Assembly (NCBI RefSeq): GCF_001544495.1
Contig: NZ_FCNZ02000002.1
Location: forward strand, 62,001-126,000
Source: Caballeronia telluris
Lineage (GTDB): Bacteria > Pseudomonadota > Gammaproteobacteria > Burkholderiales > Burkholderiaceae
DNA: 64,000 nt
Direction: 5' to 3'
Part shown: in pieces, positions 17,894-28,378 of the stretch
Layout of the letters: each line of letters begins with the position of its first letter
How positions within the stretch are numbered: the first letter of the stretch is position 1
Position numbers and translations under genes: made by a program
The notes under the pieces: model-generated
What the model was told of the DNA's origin: nothing
What the model saw: the letters and a program-made list of their open reading frames with translations, nothing else
Database searches by the model: none

Positions 17894-19087
17894 TCAGGTC
17901 CCGCCGCCGCCCGCGTCCGCGCTGGTGATGCGCGGCTCGCCAGCCGTATCGAGATACGCGCGAAGACGGCCCGCGTCGGCGAAACGCGAATACTTGCCCG
18001 ACGAATCGAGCAGCACCATCACGACCGGCCGGCCGTTGATGGTCGCCTGCATCACGAGGCACTCGCCCGCTTCGTTGATGAAACCCGTCTTCTGCAAGCC
18101 GATGTCCCACGACGGATCGCGGATCAGCGCATTCGTGCTCCGGTAGGCGATGTTGCGCTTGCCCGTGAACACGTCATAGCTGGTATCGGTCGAGAACTTG
18201 CGGATCAGCGGATACTGGTACGCCGCGTTGACCATCTTCACGAGGTCGCGCGCGCTCGACACGTTCTGGCTCGTCAAACCCGTCGAGTTCTCGAAGTGCG
18301 TGTCCATCATGCCGAGCGACTTCGCCTTCGCGTTCATCGCGGCGATGAAGCCCGGACGGCCGTTCGCGTAGTAGCGCGACAGCGCGGCGGCGGCGCGGTT
18401 CTCCGACGCCATCAGCGCGATGTGCAGCATGTCTTCCCGATTGAGCACCGAGCCGACCGCGAGCCGCGAACCGGTGTACTTCTCGTAGTCGCGATCTTCG
18501 TCCGTGACCTGGAGGTCTTCGTTGAGCGCGGCGTGAGAATCGAGCACGACCATGGCGGTCATGAGCTTCGTGATCGACGCGATCGGCACGACCGCGCGCG
18601 AGTTCTTGTCGAACAGCATTTCCTGCGTGTTCTGGTCGATCACATAGGCGACGCTCGAACGCAGCGCGAGGGTGTCCGGCGTTTCGTGCAGCCCGAACGC
18701 CTGGCCGACGGTCGGTGTGCGCGGCTGGTACGCGACGGCGTGCACCGCGCTACGGCGGCCGTGCGGGTCCATCCGGTAGTTCACGCGACCCTTGCGCGAC
18801 GCGCGGGGCGCGTCGTCGTCATCCGCGGCGGCGACTTTGGCGGACTTCGCGGCGGGCGCGGCTTTGGCGGTCCGCGCGGACTTCTTCGCGCGGGGCGCCG
18901 CCTGGGCAGCTTCGGATTTCGTGGATTTCTTGGCGGCCGTCTTGGACGCCGTGGTGGTCTTTGCGAAGGCTTCGCCGGGCATGGCCGCGAAAGATGTTGC
19001 AACCGCGATGGATACCGCGACCGACATGGCGGTCCGGAGCGCCACGCCTTGCATCACCTTTAGCGGCGAAAACATTTCGGTTTTCAT
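17894..19087 (-). CDS. pbpG: D-alanyl-D-alanine endopeptidase (PBP7/8 type)
   Basis: Periplasmic serine peptidase that cuts DD-crosslinks in peptidoglycan. The product is 397 residues. A signal peptide (about residues 1-42, ending EAFA) is followed by a Lys/Ala-rich linker (43-100) and the S11 peptidase fold. The three active-site motifs are present: SITK with S171 and K174, SEN at 228-230, and KTG at 333-335. The long basic Ala/Lys linker is longer than in E. coli PbpG (about 310 residues) and may bind the cell wall. The gene name is by family; a DacA-like carboxypeptidase is the alternative. Confidence 0.88.
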   Translation of the reverse strand: MKTEMFSPLKVMQGVALRTAMSVAVSIAVATSFAAMPGEAFAKTTTASKTAAKKSTKSEAAQAAPRAKKSARTAKAAPAAKSAKVAAADDDDAPRASRKGRVNYRMDPHGRRSAVHAVAYQPRTPTVGQAFGLHETPDTLALRSSVAYVIDQNTQEMLFDKNSRAVVPIASITKLMTAMVVLDSHAALNEDLQVTDEDRDYEKYTGSRLAVGSVLNREDMLHIALMASENRAAAALSRYYANGRPGFIAAMNAKAKSLGMMDTHFENSTGLTSQNVSSARDLVKMVNAAYQYPLIRKFSTDTSYDVFTGKRNIAYRSTNALIRDPSWDIGLQKTGFINEAGECLVMQATINGRPVVMVLLDSSGKYSRFADAGRLRAYLDTAGEPRITSADAGGGGT

Positions 19088-19484
19088 TAGTGTTCTGTTC
19101 TGGGGCGGCGAGAGAGTACCGCAAGTGTAGTAAAGCTGCGAAATTTAAGCAATATTAAGCACTTATCGACGCTCTTTAAACCGAGTTGTAAGACTCGATT
19201 GCGAAAACCCAATAAGGTTTAGCATTTCCATCGTCAAAAACGATCGTTCTTCGGAAAACTTTGCGCCGATTGCCTGGTACGCGCCCGGGCTTTCTCTGCC
19301 TATCGGCAATTAATTCTGCAACTTGAGGGAAATGTCGACTTTTTCGTGTCCGGAGCCGTCAATCACGCAACCGGAACCGGTCGACGCGAAAACGGCGGGA
19401 ACGCCTGTTGCCGTTCGGCAACGCGCGTTTCGACTGAGTCCAAATGTTAACGTTCCTTGAACAATTTAGGTTTACGGCGGCATC
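19088..19484. other. 397-base intergenic region, no gene seen
   Basis: The gap between pbpG (minus) and the deacetylase gene (minus) is more AT-rich near pbpG, where its promoter must lie. The minus strand holds TTTAAA and TAATAT spaced 17 bases apart, which is a weak candidate promoter. I see no coding signal, RNA gene or long repeat. Confidence 0.5.
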
Positions 19485-20438
19485 CTAAAAAAGTGCGGCG
19501 CCTGGATTTGGGTGTCGGCGGCGCCGTGCGCAGGCAGTCGAGGCGAGCTGGACCGTCTGCAAGTGGACATCGACCGTATCGTCGATATCGCGGCCGTAGG
19601 CGCCCGCCATCGTGATCGCGACCGGCAGTTCGCGCGCCGCGGCCGCTTCGAAGACGAGGCGGTCGCGGCGCGCCAGACCGTCCATGCTCAACGCGAGGCG
19701 GCCCAGCCGGTCGCCTTTGTGCGGATCGGCGCCCGCGAGGTAGATGATCAGCGCAGGCTCGCAGCGCTCGAACATCGTCTGAAGCGCGCGAGCGAGCGCG
19801 TCGGCGTAAGCGTCGTCGTCGCAGCCGTCGGGCAGCGCCACGTCGAGGTCGCTCGTTTCCTTGGCGAACGGATAGTTCGACTCGCCATGCAGCGACAGCG
19901 TGAACACGCTCGGGTCGTCGCGGAAAATGGCGGCGGTGCCGTTGCCCTGATGCACGTCGAGATCGACGATTGCAATCTGTGCACGCGCGCCCTCGCCGCA
20001 TGGCTTCCGCGCGTCGGCCTGCATGGCTCGGGCGGCGACGGCGGCGTCGTTGAACACGCAGAAACCAGCGCCGTGCGCCGCGTACGAATGATGCGTGCCA
20101 CCGGCGAGATTCACCGCGAAGCCGTCGACGCGCGCGGCACGGCACGCGGCGATCGTCGCGCCGACCGAACGCCGCGAGCGCTCCACCATTTCCGGCGACC
20201 AGGGAAAGCCGATCTCCCGCTGCTCGCGCGCATCGAGCGCCCCGGTCGCGACGCGCTCGATGTATCCCGCGCAATGGACGCGGGCGAGTTCGGTGTCGCT
20301 GGCGATCGGCGCTTCGTGCAGCGCGACATCGCGCAGTTCCGCTGCGACACGCTCGCGCAGCAAACGATATTTCTGCATGGGAAAGCGGTGACCCGCCGGC
20401 AACGGCAACACGAAACGGTCACTATAAAATGCTCTCAT
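19485..20438 (-). CDS. Histone-deacetylase-family (arginase-fold) amidohydrolase
   Basis: A 317-residue zinc deacetylase of the HDAC/AcuC/acetylpolyamine amidohydrolase superfamily. Catalytic histidines H116-H117 are in GGTHHS, zinc ligands D161 and H163 in DLDVHQGNG and D238 in LAGADP. The transition-state tyrosine is probably Y281 in MAGAYGRD, where many HDACs have GGY. Bacterial members deacetylate lysines on metabolic enzymes or small acetylated amines; the substrate cannot be told here. No operon partner is visible. Confidence 0.92.
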   Translation of the reverse strand: MRAFYSDRFVLPLPAGHRFPMQKYRLLRERVAAELRDVALHEAPIASDTELARVHCAGYIERVATGALDAREQREIGFPWSPEMVERSRRSVGATIAACRAARVDGFAVNLAGGTHHSYAAHGAGFCVFNDAAVAARAMQADARKPCGEGARAQIAIVDLDVHQGNGTAAIFRDDPSVFTLSLHGESNYPFAKETSDLDVALPDGCDDDAYADALARALQTMFERCEPALIIYLAGADPHKGDRLGRLALSMDGLARRDRLVFEAAAARELPVAITMAGAYGRDIDDTVDVHLQTVQLASTACARRRRHPNPGAALF

Positions 20439-20588
20439 CCAGTCCCCAGCCCTCTTTTCCGACGCCCGATCGTAGCTCGGAATCGTCCTGTACGCCTTGT
20501 CCCGTCTTGGTGCGTCCGGGTTTTCCCGTACGCTCAGAGCGTGCGTTTCATCGCATCTAAGTTGTTGTTTAACAAAAAGATTACGCTC

Positions 20589-20605
20589 TTTGTGCGGTGC
20601 ACAAA
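20589..20605. promoter_or_regulatory. Inverted repeat upstream of phasin promoter, possible PhaR operator
   Basis: Perfect 7-bp inverted repeat TTTGTGC GGT GCACAAA just upstream of the phasin -35. PhaR repressors of PHA metabolism are known to bind TGC/GCA-containing inverted repeats near phaP. The assignment is inference. Confidence 0.5.
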
Positions 20606-20611
20606 AAAGGC

Positions 20612-20639
20612 TTGACTCCTATCAGAATTTGGCTAAAAT
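20612..20639 (+). promoter_or_regulatory. Phasin promoter
   Basis: -35 TTGACT (20612-20617) and -10 TAAAAT (20634-20639) with a 16-base spacer. This predicts a start near 20646 and a leader of about 105 bases. It is a good sigma70-type match for an abundant protein. Confidence 0.7.
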
Positions 20640-20751
20640 GGGTTCCATGTTGCGACGCACCAATCGATGTTGCTTCATTCGGTAGCCGGATTCCCGGCGT
20701 CCGCCACAAAACCACGACCCGCGTTTCAGGGTCGAAATTCAGGAGTGTGAG

Positions 20752-21327
20752 ATGACCCTGTTGACCCCCGAGCAAATCGCCGCCGCGCAAAAAGCCAACT
20801 TCGACACCCTCTTCGGCCTCACGAACAAGGCGTTCGAAGGTATCGAAAAGCTGGTCGAACTGAATCTGCAAGTCGTGAAGTCGACGCTGGCTGAAAGCCA
20901 GGAAAACGCGCAGCGCGCGCTGTCGGTGAAGGACGCGCAAGAACTGCTGTCGCTGCAAGCCAGCCTGACGCAGCCGGTCGCCGAGAAGGTTCTGTCGTAC
21001 GGCCGTCATCTGTACGAAATCGCATCGGCTACGCAAGCTGAATTCGCCCGTGTCGCCGAAGCTCAGTACGAAGAGCAAAACCGCAAGGTGCAAACGCTCG
21101 TCGACAACGTCGCGAAGAACGCACCGGCGGGTTCGGAAACGGCAGTCGCCGTGATGAAGTCGGCCATCACCGCCGCCAACACCACGTACGAAACGGTTCA
21201 CAAGGCAACGAAGCAAGCTGTCGAAATCGCGGAAAGCAACTTCAACGCAGCCGCTACGGCCGCCACGAAGGCCGCTACGCAAGCGACGGAACAAGCTTCG
21301 CGCGTCGCGAAGAAGTCGGTTGCCTAA
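20752..21327 (+). CDS. phaP: Phasin (polyhydroxyalkanoate granule-associated protein)
   Basis: A 191-residue Phasin_2 family protein ([30 protein letters not shown]...) that coats PHA storage granules and controls their number and size. It is largely amphipathic alpha-helix and ends in an Ala/Thr-rich tail ([15 protein letters not shown]). The ribosome site is AGGAGTG. Codon use looks highly optimised, fitting one of the most abundant proteins in PHA-making cells. It is monocistronic with its own promoter and terminator. Confidence 0.95.
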   Translation: MTLLTPEQIAAAQKANFDTLFGLTNKAFEGIEKLVELNLQVVKSTLAESQENAQRALSVKDAQELLSLQASLTQPVAEKVLSYGRHLYEIASATQAEFARVAEAQYEEQNRKVQTLVDNVAKNAPAGSETAVAVMKSAITAANTTYETVHKATKQAVEIAESNFNAAATAATKAATQATEQASRVAKKSVA

Positions 21328-21388
21328 GGTTTTTTGCGTGATAGCCCGCTGATTTTCTGGCCGGTCACGCGAACTTAGGTAGCAGAAG

Positions 21389-21418
21389 AACCGCGCTCAT
21401 TCGAGCGCGGTTTTTTTT
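21389..21418 (+). terminator. Intrinsic terminator after phasin gene
   Basis: Stem AACCGCGCTC / GAGCGCGGTT with an ATTC loop and a run of T residues. Confidence 0.92.
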
Positions 21419-21438
21419 CGTCCGTCGCATGGATGCCG

Positions 21439-21473
21439 AAAAAAAACGGCGCACCCGAAAAGGGTGCGCCGTT
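21439..21473 (-). terminator. Intrinsic terminator after lpdA
   Basis: On the minus strand a 12-bp stem AACGGCGCACCC with its complement and a 5-base loop, followed by a T-run. It ends the aceE-aceF-lpdA operon. Confidence 0.92.
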
Positions 21474-21502
21474 CGTGGCGACTCGACCGCAACCGCCCGC
21501 GC

Positions 21503-23569
21503 TTACTTCTTGCGCTGCGGCGGCAAGTCGGTACAGACGCCTTCGTACAGCTCCGCCGCCATGCCGATCGACTCGCCGAGCGTCGGATGCGGATGGATCG
21601 TCTTGCCGATATCCGTCGCGTCCGCGCCCATTTCGACCGCGAGACACACTTCGCTGATCAGGTCGCCCGCGTTCAGACCGACGATCCCGCCGCCAATCAC
21701 GCGATGCGTTTCCTCGTCGAAGATCAGCTTCGTGAAGCCTTCGTCGCGGCCATTGGCGATCGCGCGGCCGGAAGCGGCCCACGGGAACACGGCCTTCCCG
21801 TACTTGATGCCCTGCGCCTTGCACTCGTCTTCCGTCTTGCCGGCCCAGGCCACTTCCGGATCGGTGTACGCGACCGACGGAATCTGCAGCGCGTCGAAGT
21901 ACGCCTTTTCGCCGTGCGCCGCTTCCGCCGCGACGTGGCCTTCGTGGACAGCCTTGTGCGCGAGCATCGGCTGGCCGACGAGATCGCCGATCGCGAAGAT
22001 GTTCTCGACGTTCGTGCGCATCTGCTTGTCGACGTTGATGAAGCCGCGCTCGGTCACCGCGACGCCCGCCTTGTCCGCGCCGATCTTGCCGCCGTTCGGG
22101 CTGCGCCCGACCGCGACCAGGACGAGGTCGTAGCGTTGTGCTTCGGCCGGGGCCTTCTCGCCTTCGAACGACACGTAGATGCCGTCGTCCTTCGCTTCGG
22201 CCTGGGTCGTCTTGGTCTTGAGCATGACGTTCGCGAAACGCTTCGCGTTGTACTTCTCCCAGACTTTCACGAGATCGCGGTCGGCGCCCATCATCAGGCC
22301 GTCCAGCATTTCGACCACGTCGATTTCCGTGCCGAGCGCCGCGTACACGGTCGCCATTTCCAGCCCGATGATCCCGCCGCCCACCACCAGCATGCGCTTC
22401 GGAATCTGGCGCAGTTCCAGCGCGCCGGTCGAATCGACGACGCGCGGGTCTTCCGGCATGAACGGCAGCTTCACGGCCTGCGAGCCCGCCGCGATGATCG
22501 CCTTCGCGAACTTCACGACCTTCTTGCCGTCGGCGGTTTCGACTTCCATGTGATTCGGATCGACGAAGTTGCCGACGCCCGTCACCACCTGCACCTTGCG
22601 CGCCTTCGCCATGCCGCCCAGACCGCCCGTCAGCTTCTTGACGACGCCTTCCTTGAAGCCGCGCAGCTTGTCGAGGTCGATGGTCGGCTTGCCGAAGCTG
22701 ATGCCGTGATCGGCGAGTTCGTGCGCTTCGTCCATCACGAGCGCCGTATGCAGCAGCGCCTTCGACGGAATGCAGCCGACGTTCAGGCACACGCCGCCGA
22801 GCGTCGCGTAACGCTCGACGAGCACGGTCTTCATGCCGAGGTCGGCCGCCCGGAACGCGGCGGAATAGCCGCCCGGGCCGGCGCCGAGCACGAGCATGTC
22901 GCACTCGATGTCGGCTGCGCCCGAGTAGCTGCCGGCCTTCAGCGCGGGCGCTGCGGCTTTTTCGGCCGGCTGCGGTTGCGCCGCCTGCGGCTTCGTCGGC
23001 ACTTCGCTCACGCCGCCGCCCGAGCCTTCGAGCGTCAGGATGACGACGCCTTCCGACACGGTGTCGCCGACCTTGACCTTCAGTTCCTTGACCGTGCCAG
23101 CTGCCGGCGACGGCACGTCCATCGTCGCCTTGTCGGATTCGAGCGTGACGAGCGACTGTTCCTTCTCGACGGTGTCGCCCGGCTTCACGTGCACTTCGAT
23201 GACAGGGATGTCGCTGAAATCGCCGATGTCCGGCACCTTCACTTCCTGCGTGCCGCCGCCCGCCGCCTTCGGCTCGGCGGGTTTGGCCGTCTCGGCAGGC
23301 TTCGCGGCCGGCGCGGCAGCGGCGCCCGCGCCTTCTGTCTCGATCATCGCGATGACGGAGCCCTGCGAGACCTTGTCGCCCGCCTTGACCTTCACTTCCT
23401 TGATGGTGCCCGCGACGTCGGCGGGCACTTCCATCGTGGCCTTGTCGGTTTCGAGCGTGATGACGCCTTGTTCTTTTTCGATGGCGTCGCCGGCCTTGAT
23501 GTTGACTTCGATGACATCGACGTCAGTGAAGTCGCCGATATCGGGTACTTTTAGTTCGACGAGACTCAT
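21503..23569 (-). CDS. lpdA: Dihydrolipoyl dehydrogenase (E3) with two N-terminal lipoyl domains
   Basis: E3 of the pyruvate dehydrogenase complex; it reoxidises dihydrolipoamide using FAD and NAD. The product is 688 residues. Lipoyl domain 1 is at about residues 2-78 with lysine K43 in ETDKATMEVP, and lipoyl domain 2 at about 108-184 with K147 in ESDKATMDVP; an Ala/Pro linker follows. The flavoprotein has FAD motif GAGPGG (229-234), redox disulfide C261/C266 (GGVCLNVGCIPSK) and C-terminal HPHPTLGE catalytic His-Glu. E3 enzymes of this group usually carry one lipoyl domain (about 590 residues) as I recall. Third gene of the operon, 108 bases after aceF. Confidence 0.96.
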   Translation of the reverse strand: MSLVELKVPDIGDFTDVDVIEVNIKAGDAIEKEQGVITLETDKATMEVPADVAGTIKEVKVKAGDKVSQGSVIAMIETEGAGAAAAPAAKPAETAKPAEPKAAGGGTQEVKVPDIGDFSDIPVIEVHVKPGDTVEKEQSLVTLESDKATMDVPSPAAGTVKELKVKVGDTVSEGVVILTLEGSGGGVSEVPTKPQAAQPQPAEKAAAPALKAGSYSGAADIECDMLVLGAGPGGYSAAFRAADLGMKTVLVERYATLGGVCLNVGCIPSKALLHTALVMDEAHELADHGISFGKPTIDLDKLRGFKEGVVKKLTGGLGGMAKARKVQVVTGVGNFVDPNHMEVETADGKKVVKFAKAIIAAGSQAVKLPFMPEDPRVVDSTGALELRQIPKRMLVVGGGIIGLEMATVYAALGTEIDVVEMLDGLMMGADRDLVKVWEKYNAKRFANVMLKTKTTQAEAKDDGIYVSFEGEKAPAEAQRYDLVLVAVGRSPNGGKIGADKAGVAVTERGFINVDKQMRTNVENIFAIGDLVGQPMLAHKAVHEGHVAAEAAHGEKAYFDALQIPSVAYTDPEVAWAGKTEDECKAQGIKYGKAVFPWAASGRAIANGRDEGFTKLIFDEETHRVIGGGIVGLNAGDLISEVCLAVEMGADATDIGKTIHPHPTLGESIGMAAELYEGVCTDLPPQRKK

Positions 23570-23677
23570 GGTGTCCCCTAAGAATTGTGCGGAGAGAACC
23601 GGGCTTCGGGCGAAGCGGCCGGTTCCTTCGTCGGCGGATGACAGGCGCTGCCGCCTAAAGAACGGCAGCGCACCGGA

Positions 23678-25324
23678 TCAAAGAATCACCCGACGGAAAT
23701 CCGCCAGAATCCCCGACAAGTACGCGTTGAAGCGCGCAGCCTCGGCCCCGTCGATGACGCGATGGTCATACGAGAGCGAAAGCGGCAGCGTCAGGCGCGG
23801 CACGAACTGCTTGCCGTCCCAGACGGGCTTCATCGCGCCGCGCGACAACCCGAGAATCGCGACTTCGGGCGCGTTGATGATCGGCGTGAAGTTCGTCCCG
23901 CCGATCCCGCCGAGCGACGAAATCGAGAAGCAGCCGCCCTGCATCTGGTCGGGCTTCAGCTTGCCGTCGCGTGCCGCCTTCGAGAGGTCCGCCATTTCCT
24001 TCGCGATGTCCAGCAGCCCCTTCTTGTCGCAGTCGCGAATCACCGGGACCATCAGGCCGTTCGGCGTATCGGCGGCGAAACCGACGTGGTAGTACTGCTT
24101 GTAGACGAGGTTGTCGCCGTCGAGGCTCGCGTTGAAGGTCGGGAATTTCTTCAGCGCCGACACCACGGCCTTGATGACGAATGCGAGCATCGTGATCTTG
24201 ATGCCGGCCTTTTCGTTTTCCTTGTTCAGCTTCACGCGCAGCGCTTCGAGTTCGGTGATGTCCGCTTCGTCGTTGTTCGTGACGTGCGGGATCATGACCC
24301 AGTTGCGATGCAGGTTCGCGCCCGAAATCTTCTTGATGCGCGAGAGCGGCTTCGGATCGACGGGGCCGAACTTCGTGAAATCGACCTTCGGCCACGGCAG
24401 CAGACCGAGTTCGCCGCCGCCACCGCCAGCCGGTGCGGCCGCTGCCGCCGGCGCCTTGCCCTGCCCCGACATCACGCCCTTCACGAACGCGGTGATGTCG
24501 CCTTGCGTGATGCGTCCCTTCGGGCCGGAACCCGTGACGCGCGACACGTCGACGCCCAGGTCGCGCGCGAACTTGCGCACCGAAGGCGACGCGTGGCTCG
24601 ACGTGCGCGTGCCGTCGCCGGCGGGCATGACGGGCGCCTGCGCGAGCGCGGACGGCGCTTCTTTCTGCGGTGCGGGCTTGGCCGGTGCGTCGGAGGGCGC
24701 CCCGGCTTTCGGCGCGTCCTGCTTCGCGGCGGGCGCAGCGGACGCAGACGGCGCGGCAGCCCCGCCGCCACTTTCCAGCACGACGATCAGCGTGCCTTCG
24801 GACACGGTGTCGCCGAGCTTGACCTTCAGTTCCTTGACGGTGCCGGCCGCGGGCGACGGCACGTCCATCGTCGCCTTGTCGGATTCGAGCGTGATGAGCG
24901 ACTGCTCCTTCTCGACCTTGTCGCCGACTTTCACCGCGATCTCGATGACCGGGATGTCCGTGAAGTCGCCGATATCCGGCACTTTCACTTCGACGGTGCC
25001 ACCGCCCGACGACGCGGCGGGCGCCGCGCTCGCCTGGGCCGGTGACGCCTTGGGCGCTTCAGAAGCGGCAGCAGCACCGCTCGCGCCGCCTTCGAGCACG
25101 ACGATCAACGAGCCTTCCGACACGTTGTCGCCCACTTTGACCTTCACTTCCTTGACGGTGCCCGCGGCTGAACTGGGGACGTCCATCGTGGCTTTGTCGG
25201 ATTCGAGCGTGACGAGCGACTGCTCTTTCTCGACGGTGTCGCCGGGCTTCACGTGGATCTCGATGACCGGGATATCGGAAAAATCGCCGATGTCCGGCAC
25301 TTTGACTTCGATCGCTTGACTCAT
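23678..25324 (-). CDS. aceF: Dihydrolipoyllysine acetyltransferase (E2) of pyruvate dehydrogenase
   Basis: Core subunit that transfers acetyl from lipoamide to CoA. The product is 548 residues from ATG 25324, which has a GGAG ribosome site. Two lipoyl domains carry K44 and K150 (each ESDKATMDVP or ESDKATM), then an Ala/Pro linker, a peripheral-subunit-binding domain (ASPSVRKFARDLGVDVSRV) and the catalytic domain ending in SYDHRVIDGAEAARF, with the His-Asp acyltransferase motif. It lies 87 bases after aceE. Confidence 0.97.
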   Translation of the reverse strand: MSQAIEVKVPDIGDFSDIPVIEIHVKPGDTVEKEQSLVTLESDKATMDVPSSAAGTVKEVKVKVGDNVSEGSLIVVLEGGASGAAAASEAPKASPAQASAAPAASSGGGTVEVKVPDIGDFTDIPVIEIAVKVGDKVEKEQSLITLESDKATMDVPSPAAGTVKELKVKLGDTVSEGTLIVVLESGGGAAAPSASAAPAAKQDAPKAGAPSDAPAKPAPQKEAPSALAQAPVMPAGDGTRTSSHASPSVRKFARDLGVDVSRVTGSGPKGRITQGDITAFVKGVMSGQGKAPAAAAAPAGGGGGELGLLPWPKVDFTKFGPVDPKPLSRIKKISGANLHRNWVMIPHVTNNDEADITELEALRVKLNKENEKAGIKITMLAFVIKAVVSALKKFPTFNASLDGDNLVYKQYYHVGFAADTPNGLMVPVIRDCDKKGLLDIAKEMADLSKAARDGKLKPDQMQGGCFSISSLGGIGGTNFTPIINAPEVAILGLSRGAMKPVWDGKQFVPRLTLPLSLSYDHRVIDGAEAARFNAYLSGILADFRRVIL

Positions 25325-25411
25325 TATTAGTGTCTCCTGGGTTGCACGACCCATCCTCCCCGCGTTTGGGCTCGGGGAGGATGCGCCTTCACAACGCTCG
25401 GGGGCGATGCC

Positions 25412-28108
<2,697 letters not shown>

Positions 28109-28365
28109 GCTCGTCTCCTGATTTGAGGAACGCTCTATGAACAGACATCACGCGCCATACGGCGCCGGCCGCGTGCGGCAATTCTAAAGAGGGTCCGGAC
28201 AAACACGCAAGGAATATTTCGAATCATGAGAGCGAATCTCATAATACGAAAAATTGCTGCAACGCACCGTCGGTGAAGGCTTTTCTGATAGACGTTTCGC
28301 TCCCTTGCGACCATTTGAAGGCGGTTTCCCGCCTTTTTACGCCATTTAACAATCAGACGCTGCGT

Positions 28366-28371
28366 TACAAT
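28366..28371 (+). promoter_or_regulatory. -10 box giving a leaderless sensor-kinase mRNA
   Basis: TACAAT ends 7 bases before the ATG at 28379, so transcription would begin at or one base before the start codon. No ribosome site is visible upstream of the ATG. The -35 is weak. Confidence 0.5.
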
Positions 28372-28378
28372 TGCCGCC

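Noticed and set aside
21464-23554. 696-codon open frame on the plus strand
   Set aside because: Complement of lpdA; no domain and atypical composition.
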